From positions 1,054,001-1,118,000 of the forward strand of contig NZ_CP100448.1 in the NCBI RefSeq assembly GCF_024227715.1: 64,000 nucleotides of DNA. The letters run 5' to 3'. The notes under the pieces were generated by a model. The model was not told the DNA's origin, did no database searches, and saw nothing but the letters and a program-made list of their open reading frames with translations. The stretch comes from Halomarina litorea (GTDB lineage: Archaea > Halobacteriota > Halobacteria > Halobacteriales > Haloarculaceae). Numbering within the stretch: position 1 is the first letter of the stretch; every line of letters starts with the position of its first letter. A program made the translations under genes and the position numbers. This document shows, piece by piece, positions 40,954-48,852 of this stretch.

Positions 40954-41694
40954 TCAGGGCCGGTCGTCGCCCGTGTCGACGTCCAGTCCCACCTCCTCCC
41001 TTCGACGTTCGAGTTCGCGAATCTGCCGGAGGTAGTAGGCCGCGCCGGCGATGCCGGCGATGGTCATGACGCCGACGAGCGACCCGAAGATGAGCAGGTC
41101 GCGGTCGAGGTAGTAGCGCACCGAGATGGCCCCCGCGCTGACCGATTCCCAGTAGATGTGGATGCGGCCGTCGACGTCCTCGGTCGAGGTGGGCGCGGGT
41201 CTGACCTTCCCGAGGAGGGGCACCGCCACGTCCGTCTCCGGCGGGATGATGACCTCGTGGGAGGCGTCCTCGATGAACACCGGCACCGTCACCGTCTTGC
41301 CCGTCTTGGGCACCGTGAACGCCACCGACCCGTTCTCCGCGGGGGTGGTGATGGTCAGGCGCTCGCGGCCCTGCGTGATGTTGAACCCGGGCGTGTCGGC
41401 GGGAGCGACGACGGTCCCGTTCGCGTACCGGAACCGGACGCCCTGCACGTCGAGCGGTCGCTCCAGTCCGAGGGCGTCGTTGCCATACACCTCCAGCGTG
41501 CGGTTCTCGACCCGGTAGACGGCGGTGTAGTTGTTCGTGTGGATGTCGATGGTGACCGTCGCTCGGCGGTCCCAGTCGTAGGTCGCCTGCTCGTTCAACT
41601 GGTCGTCGCTGAGTTCGCCGGGCCCGAAGAGGCTGGTACACCCCGCACTCACCGTCAGGAAGACGAGCAACGCGAGCGCGGCGAGTCGCCTCAT
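40954..41694 (-). CDS. DUF5803-like lipoprotein
   Basis: A 246-aa membrane protein started at ATG 41694. LAALALLVFLTVSAGCTSLFG is a Sec signal with lipobox SAGC (Cys19). The body is beta-rich (ATVTIDIHTNNYTAVYRVEN, GRERLTITTPAENGS); a second span near the C-terminus (LLIFGSLVGVMTIAGIAGAAYYL) is followed by a charged cytoplasmic helix. The ATG overlaps the DUF2110 stop, so the tfe-DUF2110-DUF5803 order is one coupled operon. This gene order recurs in haloarchaea; the role is unknown. Confidence 0.82.
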   Translation of the reverse strand: MRRLAALALLVFLTVSAGCTSLFGPGELSDDQLNEQATYDWDRRATVTIDIHTNNYTAVYRVENRTLEVYGNDALGLERPLDVQGVRFRYANGTVVAPADTPGFNITQGRERLTITTPAENGSVAFTVPKTGKTVTVPVFIEDASHEVIIPPETDVAVPLLGKVRPAPTSTEDVDGRIHIYWESVSAGAISVRYYLDRDLLIFGSLVGVMTIAGIAGAAYYLRQIRELERRREEVGLDVDTGDDRP

Positions 41695-42359
41695 GGGACG
41701 ACGCAGAGCAACTCCGCGGGGACGTACTTCCCGATGCTCGCGAGGAGGCCGGGCGGGTCGGTCCCCTCGCGACAGACGATGCTCTGTTCGAGCAGTCCGA
41801 GGCGCTCGACGGTGACAATGTCCTGTGCGTGGCCCGCGCGGTTGACCGTCGCGCGAACCTCCGCACGGGTGGCGCTGTTGACGTTCACGCGCCCGTCGCC
41901 GCGGGTCCACTCGTAGAGGCGGTCGCGCTCGTCGTCCGCGAGTCGGGATCCCTCCTCGCCGTAGACGAACCGCATCGGGAGGTGCTGGACGAGGCCGAAG
42001 CGCTTGCGAATCTGCTCGGGCGTCCCCTGTCCGAGGCCGATGCCGTCGGCGGGGATGTGAACGCGCGTCCCGGCGTCAAGGACGAACCCGTCCTCGTCCC
42101 ACGATTCGAGGGTGCCGACGTACTCCTCGCCGTCCTCGAACTGGTCGGTCACCTCCCCCCACGTCTCGCGCAGGAGGTTGCGGGCGACCACCTCGTCCTC
42201 ACCCTCGACGGTGACCGAGGGGAAGCCGTCGCCCCGGAGCCCCACGTCGAAGTCGACGTCGAGGTCGCCGAGGTCGTTGCCGACCAGCGAGCGAAGCGAG
42301 TCCAGCGAGCGTTCGCGGGCGTCGCCCTCCACGTACAGTTTGGTTGCGAGGACGACCAT
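41691..42359 (-). CDS. DUF2110 family protein
   Basis: A 222-aa archaeal conserved protein. ATKLYVEGDARERSLDSLRS begins it; a middle beta-barrel-like region (YVGTLESWDEDGFVLDAG, VHIPADGIGLGQGTPEQI) resembles an OB/KOW fold; and the C-terminus RLGLLEQSIVCREGTDPPGLL is the conserved end. Its ATG begins directly at the stop of tfe and its own stop overlaps the next gene. Linkage to tfe suggests a role with transcription, which is inference. Confidence 0.9.
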   Translation of the reverse strand: MVVLATKLYVEGDARERSLDSLRSLVGNDLGDLDVDFDVGLRGDGFPSVTVEGEDEVVARNLLRETWGEVTDQFEDGEEYVGTLESWDEDGFVLDAGTRVHIPADGIGLGQGTPEQIRKRFGLVQHLPMRFVYGEEGSRLADDERDRLYEWTRGDGRVNVNSATRAEVRATVNRAGHAQDIVTVERLGLLEQSIVCREGTDPPGLLASIGKYVPAELLCVVP

Positions 42360-42890
42360 CTAGGCCTGTGCTTCCGGTTCCACGTTCAGTTCGTCCCGGA
42401 GTTCCGCGATGCGCTCTTCCATCGCCTCGACGAGGCGGTCGTTGCTCATCGACTCCAGATCGGCGCCACAGGAGGGACACGAGAAGTTGAACTCCATCGC
42501 CTCCCCGAAGTCGAAGCGGATGGACTCCTCGGGGCAGAGGTAGAATTCGTTGTCGGTCTCGTACTCCTGGCGCTCTTCCAGCAACTCCAGCAGGTGGTAC
42601 ATCTCCTCTTCGAGTTTCTCGGGGACGTTCTCGTACTCGAAGGTCCACAGGTAGGTGAGCCAGCCGGAGTCCTCGTCGCGGAGGCGGCGGTAGGAGGCGA
42701 GGTCGTTCTCGTAGAGGATGAACAGCGCTCGGCGCACGTCGTTGAGTTCGAGGCCGAGTTCCTCCGCGAGTTCCTCGTCGGTCACCTCACCGTCGGGGGG
42801 CGCCGCGGCGACGGGCATCCCCGTCGGGCCAACCAGCTCGTGGAGATATTTCTGGATGACGGGGTCGTTCAGTAGCTCCTCGAAAGCCAT
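42360..42890 (-). CDS. tfe: Transcription initiation factor E alpha subunit
   Basis: A 176-aa archaeal TFE. Residues ~1-95 are the extended winged helix (PVIQKYLHELVGPTGM, EVTDEELAEELGLELNDVRRALFILYENDL); a linker helix is rich in Glu (EKLEEEMYHLLELLEERQ); the C-terminal zinc ribbon is reduced: YLCPEESIRFDFGEAMEF then FSCPSCGADL. The usual first CxxC is CPEE here, so only three zinc cysteines remain. It assists promoter opening by stabilising the bubble with TBP, TFB and RNA polymerase. First gene of a three-gene operon. Confidence 0.95.
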   Translation of the reverse strand: MAFEELLNDPVIQKYLHELVGPTGMPVAAAPPDGEVTDEELAEELGLELNDVRRALFILYENDLASYRRLRDEDSGWLTYLWTFEYENVPEKLEEEMYHLLELLEERQEYETDNEFYLCPEESIRFDFGEAMEFNFSCPSCGADLESMSNDRLVEAMEERIAELRDELNVEPEAQA

Positions 42891-42989
42891 TACGGAAATC
42901 TGGGCGAGGTACCCGGGTAAAACTTCCGCTCCACCGGCCGTCGGCCCCGCCCGGAACACGGCTTTGCCCCTCGGGTCCCTCGACGGCGT

Positions 42990-43370
42990 ATGGACGACTC
43001 CGACCCCACCCCGCCCGTGGACCTGCCGAGTGACGTCGCCGACTGCCTCCGGGGCCTCGACGGCCACGATCTGCGGGAAGCTATCGTCTACGCGCAGGAA
43101 CTACTCCGCGCCCGCAGCGAACAGCTCCCCGATGTCGAACCGGGCGCCGGCGAGGAAGTCGTCCGCGTCCTCGAACACGAGGGGTACACCGAGGTCCACA
43201 TGCGTCACCAGCGCGACGACGGGGCCTCCGGCGCCGTCTACGTCTACCACGTCACGACCGAACCGCACCGGGACGGGAAACGCCGCCACTGGTCGCTCGT
43301 CGGCCGGGTCGAAGACCGGGACGACGCGGGGTCGGCCGACGGGACGGGACCCAGCGACCCCGAAGAATGA
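42990..43370 (+). CDS. Conserved haloarchaeal hypothetical protein
   Basis: A 126-aa acidic protein. The N-terminal ~45 residues are helical (DCLRGLDGHDLREAIVYAQELL); the middle is a small beta domain (GEEVVRVLEHEGYTEVHMR, GAVYVYHVTTEP, RRHWSLVGRVED); the tail is disordered. Divergent from tfe with 99 nt between starts. It is a familiar haloarchaea-only gene next to tfe, without an assigned role. Confidence 0.75.
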   Translation: MDDSDPTPPVDLPSDVADCLRGLDGHDLREAIVYAQELLRARSEQLPDVEPGAGEEVVRVLEHEGYTEVHMRHQRDDGASGAVYVYHVTTEPHRDGKRRHWSLVGRVEDRDDAGSADGTGPSDPEE

Positions 43371-43400
43371 CGACCGGAGGACGACGGCGGGTCTCCCGAC

Positions 43401-43586
43401 TCACGCCGGGTTCCGGAAGACGGCGAGGTGGACGGCGTCGCGACCCTCTCCGGCACCGATGTCGACCGCACGCAGGTCCGCCCGGTCCGGAGCGTGTTCG
43501 ACCGCGCGAGCCGCCAGTTCGTTGTGGTCGGTCCCCCAGTCGAACGACTCGTCGGCGTCCATCGCCCCCAGTTCCTCGCGGTGCAT
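43401..43586 (-). pseudogene. Truncated SAM-dependent methyltransferase fragment
   Basis: 61 codons from ATG 43586 encode the start of a TehB-like methyltransferase: SFDWGTDHNELAARAVEHA, then motif I as VDIGAGEGRDAVHLA, immediately followed by VFRNPA and a stop. Everything after the SAM-binding loop (normally another ~130 residues) is missing. The remainder is not found in other frames nearby, so this is a deletion remnant rather than a frameshift. Confidence 0.65.
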
Positions 43587-43607
43587 ACCGGCGACCCGGA
43601 ACGGGGG

Positions 43608-44006
43608 TCAGGCGCTCGTCGTCCCATCGGCCGCCTGCGTGCGTTCGGCGAGTGCCGCCGCCACGAGGGCGACGACGAGACTGACGGCGAGGTGGACCGG
43701 GAGGGTGAACACTTCGTCCGCACCGGGAACGTTGACGTACCGCAGTCCGGCGACGGCGAGGAACGCGACGCCGAAGGCCCCGTACGCGATCAGCGCCGCG
43801 GCGGTGACTCCCGAGAGTCGGTCGGCGGTGGCCGCGACGACGACACCTGCCCCGAGACCCGCTGCAAAGCCGACTGACACGCCGAGGATGCCCACGCCCG
43901 GACTCTCGCCGTACAGGCCGCCGAGCACTTCGAGGAGTATCGCGCCGACGAGGAGGAAGGTCGTGACGGCACTGGCCAGTCCGAGAGTGACCGTTCGCAG
44001 GTTCAT
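43608..44006 (-). CDS. Four-span membrane protein
   Basis: A 132-aa protein from ATG 44006. Four spans: LGLASAVTTFLLVGAILLEVL, VGILGVSVGFAAGLGAGVVV, TAAALIAYGAFGVAFLAVAG and LPVHLAVSLVVALVAAALAE. Haloarchaea often have such a four-helix protein with a Gly-rich second span; the family is not named here. It precedes the methyltransferase fragment on the same strand. Confidence 0.72.
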   Translation of the reverse strand: MNLRTVTLGLASAVTTFLLVGAILLEVLGGLYGESPGVGILGVSVGFAAGLGAGVVVAATADRLSGVTAAALIAYGAFGVAFLAVAGLRYVNVPGADEVFTLPVHLAVSLVVALVAAALAERTQAADGTTSA

Positions 44007-44160
44007 GGTCGGTGTACGTCGGGAACGGACGTGAACGTCGCTCCCGGCTCTCACCGGGAGAGAATCGGCCTTCCTGATTTCGTATCGCATCACGTGATTC
44101 ATCGACGAGACGGGGACCGCACCACTCGTCGTCGAGGACTCACGCGAGAACGCGGTAGCG

Positions 44161-44721
44161 TTACTCGGCGTCGTCGGAGGCGACGTCCGGGTCGACTGGT
44201 TCGACCTGCTTGCCGGTCGCCATCGGGACGACCTGTCTGTCCGCGTCCTCCCACGCCCGGTCGAGTTCGCGTCCCTCGAACAGTCGGTCGAGGAACACCG
44301 CGAGCCCGGCCACTTCCGAGTGTGGCTGGTTGGTGACGCCGACGTTCCAGTCCGCGTGTTCGTACACGTCGAAGGGGACCTTCTCGGCCCCGACGACGAC
44401 CAGCAGGGATCCCTCGCGGTGGGCGTCGCGGATGGGGCCCTCGACGTCCTGTACGGGCAGGCCGTACATCGTGAGGTGGACTACCTTCCCCGGGAAGCCC
44501 CGGACGAGTCGTTTGGGTTCGTCGGTCAGTTCGACGGTGAACGGGCCGCCGAACCGGTCGGTGATGTCCTCGATGGTCCCGCGCGGCCCGGCGGCGTTGC
44601 CCGTGAGGACCACGCGGTCCGCCCCCAGCGCCCGCGCGGTCAGTCCGACGTGGGTGGTCATGCGGTTGTCCCGCCCGGCGCGGTGGCCGAGACGGAGCAC
44701 CGTGACCTCGTTGCCTTCCAT
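44161..44721 (-). CDS. trm56: tRNA (cytidine(56)-2'-O)-methyltransferase
   Basis: A 186-aa SPOUT methyltransferase that modifies C56 in the T-loop of archaeal tRNAs. The N-terminus VTVLRLGHRAGRDNRMTTHVGLTARALGA and the C-terminal knot segments VHLTMYGLPVQD, LLVVVGAEKVPFDVYEHADWNVGVTNQPHSE (shown in pieces by position ~95-150) are diagnostic. Started at ATG 44721. Divergent from the epimerase at 44807. A core tRNA modification gene of archaea. Confidence 0.94.
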   Translation of the reverse strand: MEGNEVTVLRLGHRAGRDNRMTTHVGLTARALGADRVVLTGNAAGPRGTIEDITDRFGGPFTVELTDEPKRLVRGFPGKVVHLTMYGLPVQDVEGPIRDAHREGSLLVVVGAEKVPFDVYEHADWNVGVTNQPHSEVAGLAVFLDRLFEGRELDRAWEDADRQVVPMATGKQVEPVDPDVASDDAE

Positions 44722-44806
44722 GGCCCGAGTGGGCGGTCGGGTCGGGAAGCGGTTTCGTTCCAGAACTGACCGCAAACGACTTGCCCGGACCGCGACGACT
44801 GGCGCC

Positions 44807-45745
44807 ATGAACCTCGCTGGGCAGCGCCTCGTGGTCACAGGTGGTGCCGGACTCGTCGGCTCGGAACTCGCCGCCCGACTCGCGCGGGACAACGACGTAC
44901 TGGTCGTCGACGACCTCTCGAACGGGCGGCGCGAGTCGGTGCCCGACGACGCCGAGTTGGTCGAGGGCGATCTGCTCGACGAGAGCGTCGTGGCGGACGT
45001 CGTCACCCCGGACGTGGACGGCGTCTTCCACCTCGCGGCGGCGGACAAGTACGTCGACACGGACGAACCCCGCGAACAGTTCGCGGCCAACACCCGGATG
45101 ACCCACTCGCTGCTCGAACGCGCCGACGAGGTGGGGGTGGGGAACTTCGCGTTCACCTCCTCGTGTACCGTCTACGGCGAGGCGGGCGAACCCACCCCCG
45201 AGGACTACGCCCCGATGGAGCCAATCAGCGTCTACGGCGCGACGAAACTCGCCGAAGAGGCGGTCTGCTCGGTGTACGCCCACTCCTACGATCTCACCGT
45301 CTGGGCGTTTCGTTTCGCCAACATCGTCGGCCCGCGCTTCGGCGCGGGCGTCGTCCCCGACTTCGTCGAGAAACTGCGGGCCGACCCCGAGACCCTGACC
45401 ATCCTCGGGAACGGCGAACAGGAGAAGTCCTACATGCACGTCGGGGAGTGCGTCGCGGCGATGTGCTACGTCGTCGAACACGCCGACGCCGACCTGAACA
45501 CCTACAACCTCGGGACGCGGACGACGACGGACGTCACCCGCGTCGCCGACATCGTGAGCGACGTGATGGGCCTCGACCCCGACTACGAGTACACCGGCGG
45601 CGACCGGGGGTGGACCGGCGACGTCCCGAAGGTGTTCCTCCCCATCGACAGGCTGGCAGACCTCGGCTGGGAACCCGAGTTCTCCAGTGACGAGTCCGTG
45701 CGGCGGGCGGCCGAACAGTTGGTCGGGATGTCGGCTACACGCTGA
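44807..45745 (+). CDS. NAD-dependent sugar-nucleotide epimerase/dehydratase
   Basis: A 312-aa extended SDR enzyme, UDP-glucose 4-epimerase (GalE)-like. NAD loop VVTGGAGLVGSELAARL; Asp-rich end of the second strand VVDDLSNGRR; active-site TSSCTVYG and YGATK (Tyr-x3-Lys). RFANIVGPRFGAGVVPDF and EKSYMHVGECVAAM are later conserved stretches. It would interconvert a UDP- or GDP-sugar for surface glycan or glycolipid synthesis; the sugar is not determined. It overlaps the convergent gene at 45735 by 11 nt. Confidence 0.92.
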   Translation: MNLAGQRLVVTGGAGLVGSELAARLARDNDVLVVDDLSNGRRESVPDDAELVEGDLLDESVVADVVTPDVDGVFHLAAADKYVDTDEPREQFAANTRMTHSLLERADEVGVGNFAFTSSCTVYGEAGEPTPEDYAPMEPISVYGATKLAEEAVCSVYAHSYDLTVWAFRFANIVGPRFGAGVVPDFVEKLRADPETLTILGNGEQEKSYMHVGECVAAMCYVVEHADADLNTYNLGTRTTTDVTRVADIVSDVMGLDPDYEYTGGDRGWTGDVPKVFLPIDRLADLGWEPEFSSDESVRRAAEQLVGMSATR

Positions 45746-46061
45746 AGCGCGTCTCCGCCTCGCACGACTCGTCCTGCGCGCACAGTTCGGCGCGCGCGAG
45801 GAACTCGCCCGACTCGGGCGACTCCCACTCGCCCTCGAACGTCTCCTCGCCGCCCGGTTCCACCGTCCGGTGTTCGATGACCTGCATGAACATCCGCCCG
45901 TCCGACCAGCGCCAGCGTTCCCCCTCGCCGTTGTACACCGCGAAGTCCGCGTGACAGGAGTCGCGGAACGTCAGGTCCGCAGGGCCGTCCCCGTCGTTCC
46001 GGACGGCGAAGACGAACCGGACGACGTCGTCCGTCTCGACGCTGAGGTCACCCGTGAGCAT
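45735..46061 (-). CDS. BsuPI-domain (intracellular protease inhibitor-like) protein
   Basis: A 108-aa beta-sandwich protein from ATG 46061 (MLTGDLSVETDDVVRF). Features of the BsuPI group are FVFAVRNDGDGPADLTFRDSC, DFAVYNGEGERWRWSDGRMF and VEPGGEETFEGEWE. No signal peptide is visible. Family members are putative proteinase inhibitors; no target is known. Convergent with the epimerase. Confidence 0.8.
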   Translation of the reverse strand: MLTGDLSVETDDVVRFVFAVRNDGDGPADLTFRDSCHADFAVYNGEGERWRWSDGRMFMQVIEHRTVEPGGEETFEGEWESPESGEFLARAELCAQDESCEAETRFSV

Positions 46062-46341
46062 GGGGTGCGTTGGTCTCCCGGGGGGAAACAGGTGTGGGTC
46101 GGATGAATCGATAGTCGCTATATCCAACTGGTTCCGTCGGCAGGGCCACCCGGTCCCCTCATGCGTGGGCTAACTGCTCGCCTCCGAGGCCAGCGAACGC
46201 GGACAGAGGGTTCGAGGACTCTATCGTGAATCGAGTGCCGTGCGAGGTATCGTCACTCAACGCACCTCCGGTCCTCGGTCAACCGCCCGAGGGGAGAGAA
46301 GCCGATGGGTTACAATCGACGGCCGTCACGACGGCTCCCGA

Positions 46342-46539
46342 ATGGAACGGCGTTCGGGTGTCGAGACGTTCGGCCTGCCGACCATCGGCGTCCTCGTCCG
46401 GAACGTCGGGCACCCGGAGGAATGCCAGTCCGTCGTACTGGAGTCCAGGGCGCTCGAAGGTAGACAGGCGGCGAACGCCGGTCTCTGTGTGGTCGGGTTG
46501 GACGAGGCGGACCCGTCGGTCGTGTCCCTGAACGTGTGA
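46342..46539 (+). CDS. Possible small hypothetical ORF or gene remnant
   Basis: 65 codons from ATG 46342 have haloarchaeal-type codons in the region FGLPTIGVLVRNVGHPEECQ to VVGLDEADPSVVSL. There is no clear promoter and the N-terminus (MERRSGVET) is atypical. It could be the 3' end of a decayed gene. The rest of 46062-46679 shows no convincing feature apart from an AT-richer stretch near 46100-46130 (TAGTCGCTATATCC). Confidence 0.35.
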   Translation: MERRSGVETFGLPTIGVLVRNVGHPEECQSVVLESRALEGRQAANAGLCVVGLDEADPSVVSLNV

Positions 46540-46679
46540 CGGCGGGCCGCGTGAACGCGACTATCGACCCCGACCCGTCCGGTAGTGCCCTCGCCCGAGA
46601 GAGTCGGCAGGGGAGCTCGTGGCCCGGTGTGCGGAGAGATGACCGTAGACGGGCCCCGACCACGGGTCAGTTCCCGAAA

Positions 46680-47342
46680 CTACTCCCCGTCCACGACCGA
46701 TTCTATCAGGTCCCTCGCGTAGGCCAGTTCGTCCTCGTTGACGCCGTGTCCCATCGCCTCGTAGATGCGCTCCTCGACGCTCCCACCGAGCCCCTCGAAC
46801 ACGTCGCGCGTCTCGTGGACGCGTTCGAGAGGGATGTGGGGGTCGCGGTCGCTACAGCCGAGGAACACGGGCGTGCCGTCGAGGTCCCCGTCGTAGTCCC
46901 GGGGGGTGTCGTCGGGGCCGATGACGCCGCCCGAGAACGCGACGAGGCCGCCGTATCTGTCGGCGTTCCGGGCGACGAACTCGCTGGAGAGGCAGGCCCC
47001 CTGCGAGAACCCGAGGACGACCACCTTCTCCAGCGGGATACCGGCCTCGGTGGCCGTCCCGACGGCGTTCCGGACGGCCCGCAGACCGGAGTCGAGTCCG
47101 GGCTGGTTCGACGCCGTCGGTGCGAGGAAGGAGTTCGGGTACCACGTGTTACGGGCGGCCTGCGGCGCGAGGAGGGCGACCCCCTCGGGACTCACCTCGT
47201 CGGCGAGTTCGAGGATGCTCGGTGCGGTCGCCCCCCGGCCGTGGACGGCGACGAGGGCCGCGTCGGCCTCTTCGACGGGCGTTCCGCCCGTCACGAGTCG
47301 CTCCGACTGGTGCGGACCGGCCTCGGGCGTGTCTGGTGACAT
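46680..47342 (-). CDS. Phospholipase/carboxylesterase-type hydrolase
   Basis: A 220-aa alpha/beta hydrolase of the Abhydrolase_2 group. VAVHGRGATAPSILELADEV contains the oxyanion loop; VVLGFSQGACLSSEF the Ser nucleophile elbow; PVFLGCSDRDPHIPLERV the Asp; and YEAMGHGVNEDELA the His. Cytoplasmic. Divergent from an HxlR regulator 68 nt away with two inverted repeats between them, so this esterase is the probable regulated target. Confidence 0.92.
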   Translation of the reverse strand: MSPDTPEAGPHQSERLVTGGTPVEEADAALVAVHGRGATAPSILELADEVSPEGVALLAPQAARNTWYPNSFLAPTASNQPGLDSGLRAVRNAVGTATEAGIPLEKVVVLGFSQGACLSSEFVARNADRYGGLVAFSGGVIGPDDTPRDYDGDLDGTPVFLGCSDRDPHIPLERVHETRDVFEGLGGSVEERIYEAMGHGVNEDELAYARDLIESVVDGE

Positions 47343-47392
47343 TCGTATACCTGATTACGATACGAACTCCTATGTACGTTCCCGGACGTACA
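47343..47392. promoter_or_regulatory. Divergent control region with two inverted repeats
   Basis: Between the esterase start (47342) and the HxlR start (47411) are TCGTAT (47343-47348) / ATACGA (47360-47365), and TGTACGT (47373-47379) / ACGTACA (47386-47392) separated by 6 nt. The second is a perfect 20-nt palindrome of the size bound by a dimeric winged-helix protein. They are good candidates for HxlR binding at both promoters. Confidence 0.55.
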
Positions 47393-47410
47393 CGTCACCA
47401 GGTGACATCT

Positions 47411-47773
47411 ATGCCATCGGACGAACGCTACAGCGAGGGTGCGTGTACGGTCATCGACTCCCTCGAACAGATCGGTTCCCAGTGGCGACTCATTGTCCTC
47501 CACGACCTGCAGGAGGGCGAGAAGCGGTTCAACGAACTCAAGCGCTCGACGGGGGCGAGTTCGCGCACCCTCTCGCGCGTCCTCGACGACCTGCAGGAGA
47601 CGGACTTCGTGAACCGCAGACTGGAGGAGGACGCCCCCGTGGCGACGTTCTACAGTCTCACGCCGAAGGGGAAGTCGCTCGAGCCCGTCTTCGCGGAAAT
47701 CGAGTGCTGGGCGAATGAGTGGCTGGGCGAGTCCATCGTCGACCCGGAGACGCCCCCCGCCGAGTCGGCCTGA
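47411..47773 (+). CDS. HxlR-family winged-helix regulator
   Basis: A 120-aa regulator. IDSLEQIGSQWRLIVLHDLQEG and KRFNELKRSTGASSRTLSRVL are the HxlR core and recognition helix; ATFYSLTPKGKSLEPVFAEIECW is the wing and dimer helix. A Cys12 in GACTVIDSL lies where HxlR/MarR-type redox sensors often have one; whether it senses oxidants or electrophiles is inference. Divergent from the carboxylesterase and likely autoregulated through the palindromes upstream. Confidence 0.92.
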   Translation: MPSDERYSEGACTVIDSLEQIGSQWRLIVLHDLQEGEKRFNELKRSTGASSRTLSRVLDDLQETDFVNRRLEEDAPVATFYSLTPKGKSLEPVFAEIECWANEWLGESIVDPETPPAESA

Positions 47774-47793
47774 CGGGCGTCGTCTTCTTCCCC

Positions 47794-48405
47794 TCACTCG
47801 ACGCTCGTCCCCGTCGGCGCGTCGGGCAGGTCGTGTTCGACCACCTCGATGCCCAGTTCCTCCAGCGCCGCCCGCAGGTCCTCGCCCCGGACGTACTCCG
47901 CGCCCGCCGCCTCCCTGAGCGACTGTGCCGTCGCCAGCACCTCCCCGTACCTGTCCTCGGGGATGGCGAACTTGTCGGCGACGAGTTCGATCGTCAGGCC
48001 GTTGTGGTCGCGGGTGTACAGCGAGTGAAACGCCCCGCGGTCGAACTCCGAGAAGCGGTGGCCCGCCTCCCGCAGGTTCTCGCGGGTCTCGCGGAACCGC
48101 CCCGGGTCGAGGCTGAACGCGAGGTGGTGGACCGCGCCCGTCTCCGGTCGCTGTGCCCCGTCGTGGCTCTCCGACCCGTCACAGAAGAAGGTCACGAGGC
48201 GGCCGTCCCCCGAGTCGAAGAAGAGGTGTTCGACCTCGTCGTCGTCGAGGTTCGGTTGGCGCATCACCAGCGGCATCCCGAGGACGTCGCGGTAGAACCC
48301 GACGGTGTCCTCGACGTTGCTCCCCACGAGCGTGACGTGGTCCGTCCCCGCGACGTGGACGGTGCTCTCGGGCGTGTCGGCGGTGACTAGCGGGTCCTCG
48401 CGCAT
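47794..48405 (-). CDS. VOC-family dioxygenase-like protein
   Basis: A 203-aa VOC protein started at ATG 48405. A first module begins VAGTDHVTLVGSNVEDTVGFYRDVLG with a metal His; HHLAFSLDPGRF and FHSLYTRDHNGLTIELVADKF supply the second His and the Glu, the 2-His-1-Glu pattern of extradiol or catechol-type dioxygenases. The C-terminal ~50 residues are helical (LATAQSLREAAGAEYVRGEDL). Convergent with the HxlR gene (20-nt gap). The substrate is unknown. Confidence 0.87.
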   Translation of the reverse strand: MREDPLVTADTPESTVHVAGTDHVTLVGSNVEDTVGFYRDVLGMPLVMRQPNLDDDEVEHLFFDSGDGRLVTFFCDGSESHDGAQRPETGAVHHLAFSLDPGRFRETRENLREAGHRFSEFDRGAFHSLYTRDHNGLTIELVADKFAIPEDRYGEVLATAQSLREAAGAEYVRGEDLRAALEELGIEVVEHDLPDAPTGTSVE

Positions 48406-48494
48406 ACCCGTGGATACGTCCTCGTGGGGTATAGCTCCCCGCGGACGCGAGTGTCGGCGGGTGACGTGGACGTCACCTCGCGGAGGGGGCCGGG

Positions 48495-48691
48495 TCACTG
48501 CCCACGCGAGGCGAACCCGAGGACGCACTCGGGGTCGACCCGCCGCGAGAGGTAGTAGGCGGGGACGACGAGGAGGACGGCGAAGAGGGCGAGGTGTCGG
48601 GGAGGAAGACGCGCGTGCCGACGACGAAGGCGACGAGACTCGCCAGTAGCATCCCGAGGACGAACTGGGTCGCGGGCTGCAGGGGGACCAT
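48495..48691 (-). pseudogene. Small membrane protein gene with a 1-nt frameshift
   Basis: From ATG 48691 one frame encodes MVPLQPATQFVLGMLLASLV, then AFVVGTRVFLP; the next frame continues as RHLALFAVLLVVPAYYLSRRV, then DPECVLGFASRGQ and a stop at 48495. The join is at a C-run (CTCCCCGACACC, around 48600). Together they would form a coherent two-span ~65-residue protein, while the original frame runs into Ser-rich sequence. A single missing base, either real or a sequencing error, explains it. Confidence 0.65.
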
Positions 48692-48852
48692 CGTTGCAAC
48701 CGACTGATACAGCGAACCGCGCTAAAAAGCTGTCTGTAGCGCTACTGTGCCGAGTATGGCTCTTCTGGCCGACATCGGACGGGCGGCTGTCGGGCGGCTG
48801 ACGGGTCGGCCGATTCGAACAGCGTTTCACCCTCGCGCGCGTACGACGGTGC

